Below are positions 50,936 to 59,657 of a DNA stretch of 64,000 bases, one piece after another (within the stretch, counting starts at the first letter, position 1; every line of letters starts with the position of its first letter). The stretch lies in the NCBI RefSeq assembly GCF_007970665.1, contig NZ_CP042430.1, positions 1,054,001 to 1,118,000 of the forward strand, written 5' to 3'. The notes below the pieces were generated by a model. It saw only the letters and a list, made by a program, of their open reading frames with translations. It was not told the DNA's origin and made no database searches. This DNA is from Baekduia soli (lineage in GTDB: Bacteria; Actinomycetota; Thermoleophilia; Solirubrobacterales; Solirubrobacteraceae). Made by a program: the position numbers and the translations under genes.

Positions 50936-51783
50936 AGGTCCTGCTCATCCTCGACGGCGCCAGCGACCCGTGCGGCGAGAGCCTCGCCCAGGCCCGGATG
51001 CCACACCTCGACGCGCTGTCGCGGGCGGGCGAGGTGACGCGCCTGACCACCGTCCCGCCCGGCCTGCAACCCGGCTCGGAGAGCGCGATCCCCGTCCTGC
51101 TCGGCCACACGCCCGCGGCGCCGGTCGACCGCGCCGCGATCGAGGCAGCCGCGCACGGCATCGACATCGGCGAGGCCTGGCGTGTCGACGTCCGGACCGC
51201 CGATGGCACCCGCGCCGACGCGACGGCCACGGCCCATGCCGCCGACAGGCTGCGCGACGCCGGACACCGGGTCCACCACCTCCGTGGCCACCGCCTGCTG
51301 GTGGCCGGCGCAGCTCCGGTGGCCACCGACGAGCTGGTCGTCTGGCCGCGCGGCGCGACGCTCCCGCGCGTGCTCGACGCGCGCACGCTCGTCATCGGCG
51401 CCCGCGGCGCGGCCATCGGGATCGCGCGCCTGCTCGGCGCCGACACCGTCGTCCCCGACGCCGCGACCGGCGACGTAGACACCGACCTGGCCGCCAAGCT
51501 CGACGCCGCCCGCGCGGGCGTCGCCGAGCGTCGCGACCGCGTCGTCGTTCACGTGGGCGGCGCCGACGAGGCCGCCCACCGGCGCGACCGCGCCGCCAAG
51601 GTCGCCTTCCTCGAGCGCGTCGACGCCGAGCTCATCGGGCCGCTCGCGGCGCTCGTCGACGACGCCGACGGCACGCTGCGCATCTGCCCCGACCACGGCT
51701 GTGACCCGGACACCGGGCGCCACGACGCCGTGCCTGTCCCTCACGTCCGCTGGGGACCGGCCCGGTCGGCGGTGCCCGCGTGA
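50929..51783 (+). CDS. Alkaline-phosphatase-superfamily protein resembling archaeal iPGM (ApgM-like), role unknown
   Basis: 284 residues, GTG start. N-terminal VLLILDGASDPCGESLAQAR (metal-binding Asp), then MPHLDALSRAGEVTRL and the nucleophile-type segment PGSESAIPVLLGH (Ser), and C-terminal metal ligands in VVVHVGGADEAAHRRDRAAK and RICPDHGCDPDTGRHDAVPVPHV. These match, in order, the metalloenzyme domain of cofactor-independent phosphoglycerate mutase of the archaeal type, but the product is shorter (about 400 is usual) and lacks much of the inserted transferase domain. It lies between cobO and cobB with overlaps on both sides, so a job in cobalamin synthesis, for example a phosphatase or phosphotransferase on a nucleotide-loop precursor, is an inference from location only. 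Confidence 0.7.
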   Translation: MVEVLLILDGASDPCGESLAQARMPHLDALSRAGEVTRLTTVPPGLQPGSESAIPVLLGHTPAAPVDRAAIEAAAHGIDIGEAWRVDVRTADGTRADATATAHAADRLRDAGHRVHHLRGHRLLVAGAAPVATDELVVWPRGATLPRVLDARTLVIGARGAAIGIARLLGADTVVPDAATGDVDTDLAAKLDAARAGVAERRDRVVVHVGGADEAAHRRDRAAKVAFLERVDAELIGPLAALVDDADGTLRICPDHGCDPDTGRHDAVPVPHVRWGPARSAVPA

Positions 51784-53162
51784 TCCCGCGCCTGGTCGTG
51801 GCCGGCACCAGCAGCGGCGCGGGCAAGACGACCGTCGCCTGCGGCCTGATCGGCGCGCTGCGCCACCGCGGCCTCACCGTCCAGGGCTTCAAGGTCGGCC
51901 CCGACTACATCGACCCCAGCCACCACGCGCTGGCCGCCGGGCGCCCAGGCCGCAACCTCGACGCCTTCCTCAGCGGCCCCGAGCTCATGGTTCCGCTCCT
52001 GCGCCACGGCGGTGCCGGCGCCGACATCGCGATCATCGAGGGCGTCATGGGCATGTTCGACGGCGCCTCCGGGCGCGGCGAGCTGGCCTCCACCGCCCAC
52101 GTCGCCAAGCTCCTGGACGCCCCGGTCCTGCTCGTCCTGGACGCCTCGGCCATGGCCCGCTCCGCAGCCGCCATGGTCCACGGGTTTCGCACCTTCGACC
52201 CCGACGTCAACGTGGCCGGCGTGGTGTTCAACAAGGTCGGCTCCGACACCCACGAGCAGCTCCTGCGCGAGGCCGTCGCCGACAGCGGCCTTCCGGTCCT
52301 CGGCGCGCTGCGCCGCGACGAGCGTGTCGTCACGCCCGAGCGTCACCTCGGCCTCGTGCCCGTCGCCGAGCGCGAGCCCAAGGCCCGCGCCGCGCTCGAC
52401 GCCCTCGCCGAGGCGATGGCGCGCCACGCCGATCTCGATGCGGTCGTCCGCCTGGCCGGCAGCGCGCCCGAGACGCCCGGCCCTGCGTGGCGCCCCGACG
52501 CCGACGGGCCGAGAGTGGGTGAGCGGGGACAGGTCCGCGTCGCCGTCGCCAGGGGGCCGGCGTTCTCCTTCCACTACCAGGAGAACCTCGAGCTGCTTAC
52601 CGGCGCCGGCGCGCAGCTGGCCGAGTTCGACCCGCTGACCGACGCGCACCTGCCCGACGGCGCCGGAGCCCTGGTGCTCGCCGGCGGCTTTCCGGAGATC
52701 TTCGGCGAGCAGCTCGCGGCCAACGCGACGCTGCGCGAGGACATCCGCCGCTTTGCCGCCGCCGGCCGGCCGATCCTGGCCGAGTGCGGCGGGCTGCTGT
52801 ACCTGTGCGAGGAGCTCGACGGCCACGCGATGTGCGGCGTGCTGCCCGCGCGCGGCACGATGACGGAGGGCCCTCTGACCCTCGGCTACCGCGAGGCGGA
52901 GGTCGCCACCGCCACCCCCTGGCTGACCCCTGGTCAGCGCGTCCGCGGCCACGAGTTCCACTACTCCAAGGTGCAGGCCCGCGATCCGCGCGCGCCCGCG
53001 GCGTGGCGGCTCTCGACGCGCGCGGTCTCCAAGCCCGAGGGGATCGTCCGCGGCGCCGTCCAGGCGTCCTATCTGCACGTCCACTGGGCCGCCCACCCGG
53101 CGATCGCGCACGCCTTCGCCCGCGCGGCGGCGACCGCTTCGGCACGCGACGCGGCCGCATGA
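51780..53162 (+). CDS. cobB: Hydrogenobyrinic/cobyrinic acid a,c-diamide synthase
   Basis: 460 residues, GTG start. It amidates the a and c side chains using glutamine and ATP. The N-terminal ATPase half has AGTSSGAGKTTVACGL (P-loop), GFKVGPDYIDPSHH and EGVMGMFDGASG; the amidotransferase half has nucleophile Cys336 in LAECGGLLYLCEEL and the C-terminal His segment VRGAVQASYLHVHWAAHP. CobB acts before CobN in the aerobic route. Overlaps both neighbours by 4 bases. Confidence 0.95.
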   Translation: MIPRLVVAGTSSGAGKTTVACGLIGALRHRGLTVQGFKVGPDYIDPSHHALAAGRPGRNLDAFLSGPELMVPLLRHGGAGADIAIIEGVMGMFDGASGRGELASTAHVAKLLDAPVLLVLDASAMARSAAAMVHGFRTFDPDVNVAGVVFNKVGSDTHEQLLREAVADSGLPVLGALRRDERVVTPERHLGLVPVAEREPKARAALDALAEAMARHADLDAVVRLAGSAPETPGPAWRPDADGPRVGERGQVRVAVARGPAFSFHYQENLELLTGAGAQLAEFDPLTDAHLPDGAGALVLAGGFPEIFGEQLAANATLREDIRRFAAAGRPILAECGGLLYLCEELDGHAMCGVLPARGTMTEGPLTLGYREAEVATATPWLTPGQRVRGHEFHYSKVQARDPRAPAAWRLSTRAVSKPEGIVRGAVQASYLHVHWAAHPAIAHAFARAAATASARDAAA

Positions 53163-54721
53163 CCCTGACGCTCGTCCTCGGGGGCACCCGGTCGGGCAAG
53201 AGCGCGCACGCCGAGGCGCTGGCCGCCGCGACGGGTCTGCCCGTGCGCTACGTGGCGACGGCCGACGGCAGCGACGCGTCGATGCGCGCGCGCATCGACG
53301 CGCACGTGGCCCGGCGCCCAGGGTCGTGGTCGACCGTCGAGGCCGACGGCAGCCTCGCCGAGGCGGTCTCCGGCGCGCAGGACTGCGTCCTGGTCGACGG
53401 CCTCGGGCCGTGGATCGCCACCCGGATCCATCGCGGCGGCGGCTTCGGCGACCCGTCGCGCCTGCCGGCGATCGCGCAGGAGATCGCCGACGACCTCGAC
53501 CGTACCACCGCCACCCTGACCACGGCCGCGCACGCCATCGTCGTCGCCGAGCAGGCCGGTGAGGGCGTGCTGCCGCCCGACGCCGCATCCCGGGCGTGGC
53601 TCGACCTGCTCGGCGATGCGACGCAGCGCCTCGCCGCCCACGCCGACCGCGTCGACCTGATCGTCGCCGGACGCGTCGTGCCGGTCGCCGGCTCCGCTCC
53701 CGGCCCTGCCGATGCCGCGCTACGGCGCCACGGCGACCGTGACGTGCGGCCCGGTGATGCCGATCACGCCGTCAACGTCGTCGCCGGCGGGCCGCCGCGC
53801 TGGCTGCAGGCGGCGCTGAACGGCGCCCTGGCCGAGGTCGGACGCTACCCCGACGAGCGACCGGCGATCGCCGCGATCGCCGCGCTGCACGGCCGCGCAT
53901 CGGGCGAGATCGTGCCGACCAACGGCGCCGCCGAGGCGCTGTGGCTGCTCGGGCCGGCACTGCGCCCCACGTTGGCCGCCTGCGTGCACCCGGGCTTCAC
54001 CGAGGCCGAGGCCGGCCTGCGCGCCCACAGCGTACCCACCGTCCGCGTGCAGCGTGACCCCGACCGAGGCTTCGCGCTCGAGCCCGACCGCGTGCCCGAC
54101 GCGGCCGACCTCGTGGTCGTCGGCAACCCCGCCTCCCCGAGCGGCACCCTGGATCCCGCGACCGCAGTCCTGGCCCTGCGCCGTCCGGGACGGGTCGTCG
54201 TCGTCGACGAGGCGTTCATGGACCTCGTGCCCGGCGAGCCGGGCACCCTGGCGCGCCGGGCACTGCCCGACGTCATCGTCGTGCGCTCGCTCACCAAGGT
54301 CCTCGGCATCCCAGGCCTGCGCGCGGGCTACGCCATCGCCCACGCCGAGATCGCCGAGCGCCTGCGCGCCGTGCGGCCCCCATGGTCCGCGAACACCCTG
54401 GCCTTGACGGCCCTGGCTGCGGCCGCCGCGGCGCCGTCCGAGCTCAGTGCCATCGCCCGGCGTGCCGCCGACCAGCGCCAGGACCTGCACGCGCGCCTGG
54501 CGGCCATCGACGGCGTGCGCATCTGGCCGGGCGCGGCCAACTACGTGCTCATCGCCGTCGATGACGGCGAGGCGCTGGTTGCCGCCCTGCGCGCTCAGGG
54601 GATCGCGGTGCGGCCCGCCGCCTCATTTCCCGGCCTCGACGCCCGCCACGTCCGGGTCACCGCTCGCGACCCGGGAGCCAACGCGCGGCTGGCCGACGCG
54701 GTCGCCGGAGCGCTCGCATGA
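53159..54721 (+). CDS. cobU-cobC: Fusion: CobU (cobinamide kinase/guanylyltransferase) + CobC/CobD-type threonine-phosphate decarboxylase
   Basis: 520 residues. Residues 1-185 are CobU: Walker A LVLGGTRSGKSAHAE (6-15), RIDAHVARRPGSWSTVE with the GMP-carrying His (His49), LVDGLGPW and VVAEQAGEGVLPPD. Residues about 195-520 are a PLP aminotransferase-fold enzyme (GDADHAVNVVAGGPP, NPASPSGTLDPAT, VVDEAFMDLVPG and Lys of RSLTKVLGIPGLRAGYAI), the L-threonine-O-3-phosphate decarboxylase that makes (R)-1-amino-2-propanol phosphate. The two activities, linker synthesis and activation of the linker-bearing cobinamide, belong to the same branch. Both active sites look complete. Confidence 0.92.
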   Translation: MTLTLVLGGTRSGKSAHAEALAAATGLPVRYVATADGSDASMRARIDAHVARRPGSWSTVEADGSLAEAVSGAQDCVLVDGLGPWIATRIHRGGGFGDPSRLPAIAQEIADDLDRTTATLTTAAHAIVVAEQAGEGVLPPDAASRAWLDLLGDATQRLAAHADRVDLIVAGRVVPVAGSAPGPADAALRRHGDRDVRPGDADHAVNVVAGGPPRWLQAALNGALAEVGRYPDERPAIAAIAALHGRASGEIVPTNGAAEALWLLGPALRPTLAACVHPGFTEAEAGLRAHSVPTVRVQRDPDRGFALEPDRVPDAADLVVVGNPASPSGTLDPATAVLALRRPGRVVVVDEAFMDLVPGEPGTLARRALPDVIVVRSLTKVLGIPGLRAGYAIAHAEIAERLRAVRPPWSANTLALTALAAAAAAPSELSAIARRAADQRQDLHARLAAIDGVRIWPGAANYVLIAVDDGEALVAALRAQGIAVRPAASFPGLDARHVRVTARDPGANARLADAVAGALA

Positions 54722-55914
54722 CCATCACGGTGGTGGGTATCGGCGCCGACGGATGGGCCGGCCTCGCCGGGCCCTCACGGGATGCACTCGCGCGCGCTCG
54801 CATGATACTCGGGGCCGAGCGCCAACTCGGACTGCTGCCACCCGAGATCGCGGCTGAGCGCCGGGCCTGGCCCTCGCCCATGGAGACCGCGGTCGACGAG
54901 GTCGCCTCGGGAAGCCTGGGCGACGTGGTCGTGCTCGCCAGCGGCGACCCGACGCTGCACGGCATCGGAGCCACGCTAGTCCGCAAGGCCGGCACCGACC
55001 AGGTGCACGTCCTGCCCCACCCGTCGTCGTTCTCGCTGGCCTGCGCCCGCCTGGGCTGGTCGCAGGCCGACGTCGAGCTCGTCAGCCTCGTCGCCCGCCC
55101 GCCCGAGACCGTCATCGCTTCGCTGCAGCCCGGCCGGCGCCTCGTCGTCCTGGTCACCGGCAGCGACGGGGCCGCCCGCCTCGCACGCGTGCTCGCCGAG
55201 CACGGCTTCGCCGCGAGCCCGTTCGTCGTCCTGGAGCAGCTCGGCGGCCCGGCCGAGCGCCGCGTCGAGACGACGGCGGGCGAGGCCACCGGCCTGGTCG
55301 CTGACGCGCTGCACCTCGTCGCGGTTACCGTCACCGGAGCGGCCGGGCACCCGCGCACGCCCGGGCTGCCCGACGACGCCTACAGCTCCGACGGCCAGAT
55401 CACGAAGCGCCACATCCGGGCGCTCACCGTCGCCGCGCTGGCCCCGCGGACCGGTGAGCGGCTGTGGGACGTCGGCGCCGGATCGGGCTCGGTGGCCATC
55501 GAGTGGCTGCGCATCGAGCCCAGCGCCGAGGCCATCGCCGTCGAGGCCCGCGCCGACCGTGCCGAGAACATCTCCGCCAACGCGCTCGCGCTCGGGGTCC
55601 CGCGGCTGCAGATCGTGACCGGGAACGCCCCCGGCGCCTTCGCCGGCCTGCCCCGTCCCGACGTCGTCTTCGTCGGCGGCGGCATCACCACGCCGGGCCT
55701 GCTCGACGCCTGCTGGTCGGCGCTGCCCGACGGCGGTCGCCTGGTCGCCAACGCCGTCACGCTCGAGGGCGAGCGCGCCGCGGCAGCCGCCCGTGACGTC
55801 CACGGAGGCACGCTGACCCGCATCGACCTCGCCCACGCCGAACCCGTCGGGACGTTCACCGGCTGGCGAGCGCAGATGACCGTCATCCAATGGGCGACCG
55901 TGAAGGGAGCCTGA
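54718..55914 (+). CDS. cobL: Precorrin-6Y C5,15-methyltransferase (CbiE-CbiT fusion)
   Basis: 398 residues. The N-terminal half is the CbiE-type tetrapyrrole methylase (ITVVGIGADGWAGL, VVVLASGDPTLHGIGATLVRK, HPSSFSLACARLGW), which methylates C5 and C15; the C-terminal half is the class I SAM methyltransferase CbiT (ITKRHIRALTVAALAP, WDVGAGSGSVAIEWLR), which also decarboxylates. This is the standard CobL architecture. Overlaps cobU-cobC by 4 bases. Confidence 0.94.
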   Translation: MTITVVGIGADGWAGLAGPSRDALARARMILGAERQLGLLPPEIAAERRAWPSPMETAVDEVASGSLGDVVVLASGDPTLHGIGATLVRKAGTDQVHVLPHPSSFSLACARLGWSQADVELVSLVARPPETVIASLQPGRRLVVLVTGSDGAARLARVLAEHGFAASPFVVLEQLGGPAERRVETTAGEATGLVADALHLVAVTVTGAAGHPRTPGLPDDAYSSDGQITKRHIRALTVAALAPRTGERLWDVGAGSGSVAIEWLRIEPSAEAIAVEARADRAENISANALALGVPRLQIVTGNAPGAFAGLPRPDVVFVGGGITTPGLLDACWSALPDGGRLVANAVTLEGERAAAAARDVHGGTLTRIDLAHAEPVGTFTGWRAQMTVIQWATVKGA

Positions 55915-55916
55915 CC

Positions 55917-56666
55917 GTGCCCGCCGTCGTGCACTTCATCGGGGCCGGCCCGGGCGCCCCGGACCTGCTCACCCTCCGCGCCGCGCAACTGATCGCCGCC
56001 GCGCCCGTGTGCGTGTACGCCGGCGCACTGGTGCCCGACGAGATCCTCGCCCACGCCCCGGCCGGCGCCCGGCTGGTCGACACCCAACACCTCCATCTCG
56101 ACGAGATCGTCGCCGAGTACGTCGCCGCCGACGAGGCGGGCCTTGACGTCGCCCGCCTGCAGTCGGGTGACCTGTCCATCTACTCCGCGGTCGCCGAGCA
56201 GGCCCGCCGCCTCGACGAGCTCGGCATCGCGTGGGACCTCACGCCCGGCGTGCCCGCCTTCGCCGCCGCCGCCGCGGCCCTGCGCACCGAGCTGACGATC
56301 CCCGAGGTGGCCCAGACCGTGATCCTCACCCGCCACGGCCGGCGGGCATCGGCGATCCCACCCGGCGAGGAGCTGGGCTCATTGGCCGCCCACGGCGCCA
56401 CGCTGGTCATCCACCTCGGCACACAGGCCATCGACGAGATCGCCACGGCATTGATCCCCCACTACGGCGCGAACTGCCCCGCCGCGGTCGTCGCCCGCGC
56501 GAGCTGGCTCGATGAGCTCGTGCTGCGCGGCACGCTCGCCGACATCGCCGGGCGCGTCCAGGACGCGGGCGTGCGGCGCACCGCCACGATCCTCGTCGGC
56601 CCTGCGCTGGCCGCCGCAGGCTTCCGCAACAGTCACCTGTACTCCAAGGCCCGCGCGCGCGAGTGA
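55917..56666 (+). CDS. cobM: Precorrin-4 C11-methyltransferase
   Basis: 249 residues from a GTG at 55917 with GGGAGC 5 bases upstream; an earlier GTG/ATG-class start at 55890 would overlap cobL and add nothing conserved. Tetrapyrrole methylase fold: VHFIGAGPGAPDLLTLRAAQLI, VCVYAGALVPDEILAHAP, LQSGDLSIYSAVAEQ, ILTRHGRRASAIPPGE. It adds the C11 methyl from SAM. Confidence 0.94.
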   Translation: MPAVVHFIGAGPGAPDLLTLRAAQLIAAAPVCVYAGALVPDEILAHAPAGARLVDTQHLHLDEIVAEYVAADEAGLDVARLQSGDLSIYSAVAEQARRLDELGIAWDLTPGVPAFAAAAAALRTELTIPEVAQTVILTRHGRRASAIPPGEELGSLAAHGATLVIHLGTQAIDEIATALIPHYGANCPAAVVARASWLDELVLRGTLADIAGRVQDAGVRRTATILVGPALAAAGFRNSHLYSKARARE

Positions 56667-57415
56667 TGCGGGAGCTGCTGCTCATCGGCATCGGTGCCGG
56701 CGATCCCGATCACGTCACGATCCAGGCCGTGGCCGCGATCAACCGATTCGACGTGCTCTTCCTGGTGACCAAGGACGGGACGGACGAGCTCGTCGCTCTG
56801 CGCCGCGCGATCGTCGCCCGCCATCGCACCACCGGCCCGTACCGCGCGGTCGAGCTGGCCGACCCGCCGCGCCCGTGGCGGGACGCGCCCGACTACCGCG
56901 CCGCCGTCGCGCACTGGCGCGAGCAGCGGCGCGACGTGTGGGGCGCGGAGGTCCGCTCGGAGCTGGCCGACGGCCAGACGGGCGCGTTCCTCGTCTGGGG
57001 CGACCCGTCGTTGTACGAGTCGACGCTCGCCGTCGTCGCCGAGCTGGCCGACGACACCATCACCTACGACGTGATCCCGGGCGTCAGCGCCGTCCACGCG
57101 CTCACCGCCCGCCACCGCATCCCGCTCAACCGTGTCGGCCGGCCGGTCCTCATCACGCCGGCCCGGCTGCTGGCCGGCGGCCTGCCCGACGACGTCGACG
57201 ACGTGGTGGTCATGCTCGACGCCGGTACGGCCTTCGCGACGCTCCCGCCGGATGGCCTGACGATCTACTGGGGCGCCTTCCTCGGCACCGAGGACGAGCT
57301 GCTCATCGCCGGCCCGCTGGGCGAGGTCGCCGGCGAGATCGTGCGCGTCCGCACGGAGGCCAAGCAGCGCAAGGGCTGGATGTTCGACACCTACCTGCTG
57401 CGCCGCGAGCGATGA
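56663..57415 (+). CDS. cobF: Precorrin-6A synthase (deacetylating)
   Basis: 250 residues (GTG 56663; ATG 56666 is equally possible). Tetrapyrrole methylase: ELLLIGIGAGDPDHVTIQAVAAI, FLVTKDGTDELVALR, GAFLVWGDPSLYESTLAVV and YDVIPGVSAVHAL. CobF methylates C1 with loss of acetate and exists only in the aerobic pathway, so it is diagnostic here together with CobG. Overlaps both neighbours by 4 bases. Confidence 0.94.
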   Translation: MMRELLLIGIGAGDPDHVTIQAVAAINRFDVLFLVTKDGTDELVALRRAIVARHRTTGPYRAVELADPPRPWRDAPDYRAAVAHWREQRRDVWGAEVRSELADGQTGAFLVWGDPSLYESTLAVVAELADDTITYDVIPGVSAVHALTARHRIPLNRVGRPVLITPARLLAGGLPDDVDDVVVMLDAGTAFATLPPDGLTIYWGAFLGTEDELLIAGPLGEVAGEIVRVRTEAKQRKGWMFDTYLLRRER

Positions 57416-58155
57416 GCGGACGCGTCCTCATCCTCGGCGGGACGGCTGAGGCGCGTGCACTGGCCGCCGAGCTGCAGGGCGCGGGGATCGCGGTCGTCTC
57501 GTCGCTGGCCGGCCGTGTCGCCCGTCCGCGGCTCCCCGTCGGCGAGGTCCGGATCGGCGGTTTCGGCGGGACCGAGGGACTCGCGACGTGGCTGCGCGAG
57601 CACGCAGTGGCCGCCGTCGTCGACGCGACACACCCGTTCGCCCAGCGCATCTCCGCGTCGGCCGCGACCGCGGCCGCGGCGACCGGGACGCCGCTGCTGC
57701 GCCTCGAGCGCCCCGGCTGGACCGCCGGCTCCGGTGACCACTGGACCTGGGTCGACGACCTCGACGAGGCCGCACGCGCCGTCAACGCGGCGGCCGCGCG
57801 CAGGGTCCTGGTAACCAGTGGACGCCAGGGCCTGGCCGCCTTCGCCGCGCTTGACGCCTGGTGCCTGATCCGCTGCGTCGACCCGCCCGATGCGCCGTTG
57901 CCGCGGGCGCACCAGGTCGTGCTCGACCGCGGCCCGTACACGCTGGCCGGCGAGCGGGCGCTGCTGCGCGAGCACGAGGTCGACCTGCTCGTCACCAAGG
58001 ACAGCGGCGGCGACCACACCGCGCCCAAGCTCCAGGCCGCGCGCGAGGCCGGGATCGAGGTGGTCGTCGTGCGCCGCCCACCGCGGCCCGTGACGTCGAC
58101 CGTGGCCGATGTCGCCCGCGCCGCCGCCTGGGCCGTGGCTCAGGTCTCGGGGTAG
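57412..58155 (+). CDS. cobK: Precorrin-6A reductase
   Basis: 247 residues. NADPH-binding N-terminus RVLILGGTAEARALAAELQG, then VVDATHPFAQRISASAATAA (family signature), LLRLERPGW and ...DLLVTKDSGGDHTAPKLQAA near the C-terminus. It reduces precorrin-6A to 6B. Last gene of the plus operon; its 3' end overlaps the convergent cobIJ gene by 16 bases. Confidence 0.94.
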   Translation: MSGRVLILGGTAEARALAAELQGAGIAVVSSLAGRVARPRLPVGEVRIGGFGGTEGLATWLREHAVAAVVDATHPFAQRISASAATAAAATGTPLLRLERPGWTAGSGDHWTWVDDLDEAARAVNAAAARRVLVTSGRQGLAAFAALDAWCLIRCVDPPDAPLPRAHQVVLDRGPYTLAGERALLREHEVDLLVTKDSGGDHTAPKLQAAREAGIEVVVVRRPPRPVTSTVADVARAAAWAVAQVSG

Positions 58156-59657
58156 CTGCGCGGCGTGTAGACCTTCGCCGCGTGGCCGTTGCACGCGGCG
58201 ATCACGCGCGTCGTCGACGAGCCGACGATCAGCAGCGTCCGCATGTCCACCAGGTGCACGTCGACGGCGCCGAGCGTCGTGATCGTCACCACCTCCTCAG
58301 GCGAGCCGACCGCGCGGGCGATGACCACCGGCGTCTCGGACGTACGGTGGCGGCGCAGGACGTCGAGGGCCCGGACCAGCTGGTCGCGCCGCGTGCGCGA
58401 GGCCGGGTTGTAGAGCGCGAGCACGAGGTCGCCGGCGCCCGCGGCGTCCAAGCGCTGCTCGATCACCGGCCACGGCTTCAGGATGTCCGACAACGAGACG
58501 ACAGCGAAGTCGTGCCCGAGGGGCGCGCCGACGCGGGCCGCCGCGGCCTGCATCGCCGACAGCCCCGGCACGACGCGCACGTCGACGTGCCCGAGCGCGC
58601 CGTCGGCCGCCTCGAGCTGCTCGAGCACCGCGGAGGCCATCGCGAAGATCCCCGGGTCACCGGAGGAGACGACGGCCACCCGCGAGCCATCGGCCGCCAG
58701 TTCGAGCGCGTGGCGGGCCCGGTCGGCCTCGACGCGGTTGTCGGTGGCAAACCGCCGTTGCCCGGCTCGCGCCGGTATGCGGTCGACGTAGGTCTTGTAG
58801 CCGACCACGACGTCCGCGGCGGCCAGCTCAGCGCGGGCCTCGGGCGTCAGCCACTGCGGCCCCGCGGGCCCGAGGCCGACGACGGCGACCGAGCCGGCGG
58901 CCATCACGGCGGGCTCGGTGCCCCAGGTTCCGGGGACCAACACGAGCGACATGTAGGGGACGCTCTCCGGATCGACATCGGCCAGCGGGACGACGCGCTG
59001 GACGGCCGAGCTGGCCCGCTCGACGTAGATGGCGCGGTCGGTTACGTCGGCATCGCGAGCGGCCTCGACGAGGCCCGGGAAGGTGCGCCCCAGCTTCATG
59101 ATGACCGCGGCGTCGCTGTCGCGCAGGCGCTGGGCGAGCTCGTCGCGGCTCAGCGTCGCCGGGATGATGGTGAGGACGTCGTCGCGCTTGACCAGCGGCA
59201 CGCCCGCGGCGGCTGCGGCCGCGCTGAACGATGTCACGCCCGGCACGACCTCGGTCTCATAGCGATGCGCGAGGCGCTCGTGGACGTACATGTAGGAGCC
59301 GTAGAAGAACGGGTCGCCCTCGCACAGGACCACGACGTCGCGACCGGCGTCGAGGTGCTCGGCGAGCTCGGCGGCCGACCGGTCGTAGTACTCGGCGATC
59401 GCCGCCTCGTAGCCGCCTGGGTGGTCGGCCGGCTCGATCGTCATCGGATAGACGAGCTTGACCTCAAGCACCCCTTCGCGAAGGTGCGGGTCGGCGATCG
59501 TCCGCGCGACGCCCCGGCTCGTCGTCGGGCTCGTGGTGCGCTTGGCCACCGGGTAGGCGATGACGTCGGCCGCGGCGATCAGCCGCTGGGCCTTCAGCGT
59601 GACGAGCTCGGGGTCGCCCGGCCCCACCCCGACCCCGTATAGGCGCCCGGCGGTCAT
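58140..59657 (-). CDS. cobIJ: Fusion: CobI (precorrin-2 C20-) + CobJ (precorrin-3B C17-methyltransferase)
   Basis: 505 residues from the ATG at 59657. Residues 1-245 are CobI: LYGVGVGPGDPELVTLKAQRLI, VVVLCEGDPFFYGSYMYVHERL, VVPGVTSFSAAAAAAGVPL. Residues about 255-505 are CobJ: VAVVGLGPAGPQWLTPEARAEL, GYKTYVDRIP, VSSGDPGIFAMASAVLEQL, VVPGLSAMQAAAARVGAPLGHDFAVVSLSDILKPW. CobI adds the C20 methyl; CobJ methylates C17 with ring contraction. The intermediate oxidation between them is done by CobG, two genes upstream in the same unit. Such CobIJ fusions are common in actinobacteria. Confidence 0.95.
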   Translation of the reverse strand: MTAGRLYGVGVGPGDPELVTLKAQRLIAAADVIAYPVAKRTTSPTTSRGVARTIADPHLREGVLEVKLVYPMTIEPADHPGGYEAAIAEYYDRSAAELAEHLDAGRDVVVLCEGDPFFYGSYMYVHERLAHRYETEVVPGVTSFSAAAAAAGVPLVKRDDVLTIIPATLSRDELAQRLRDSDAAVIMKLGRTFPGLVEAARDADVTDRAIYVERASSAVQRVVPLADVDPESVPYMSLVLVPGTWGTEPAVMAAGSVAVVGLGPAGPQWLTPEARAELAAADVVVGYKTYVDRIPARAGQRRFATDNRVEADRARHALELAADGSRVAVVSSGDPGIFAMASAVLEQLEAADGALGHVDVRVVPGLSAMQAAAARVGAPLGHDFAVVSLSDILKPWPVIEQRLDAAGAGDLVLALYNPASRTRRDQLVRALDVLRRHRTSETPVVIARAVGSPEEVVTITTLGAVDVHLVDMRTLLIVGSSTTRVIAACNGHAAKVYTPRSYPET

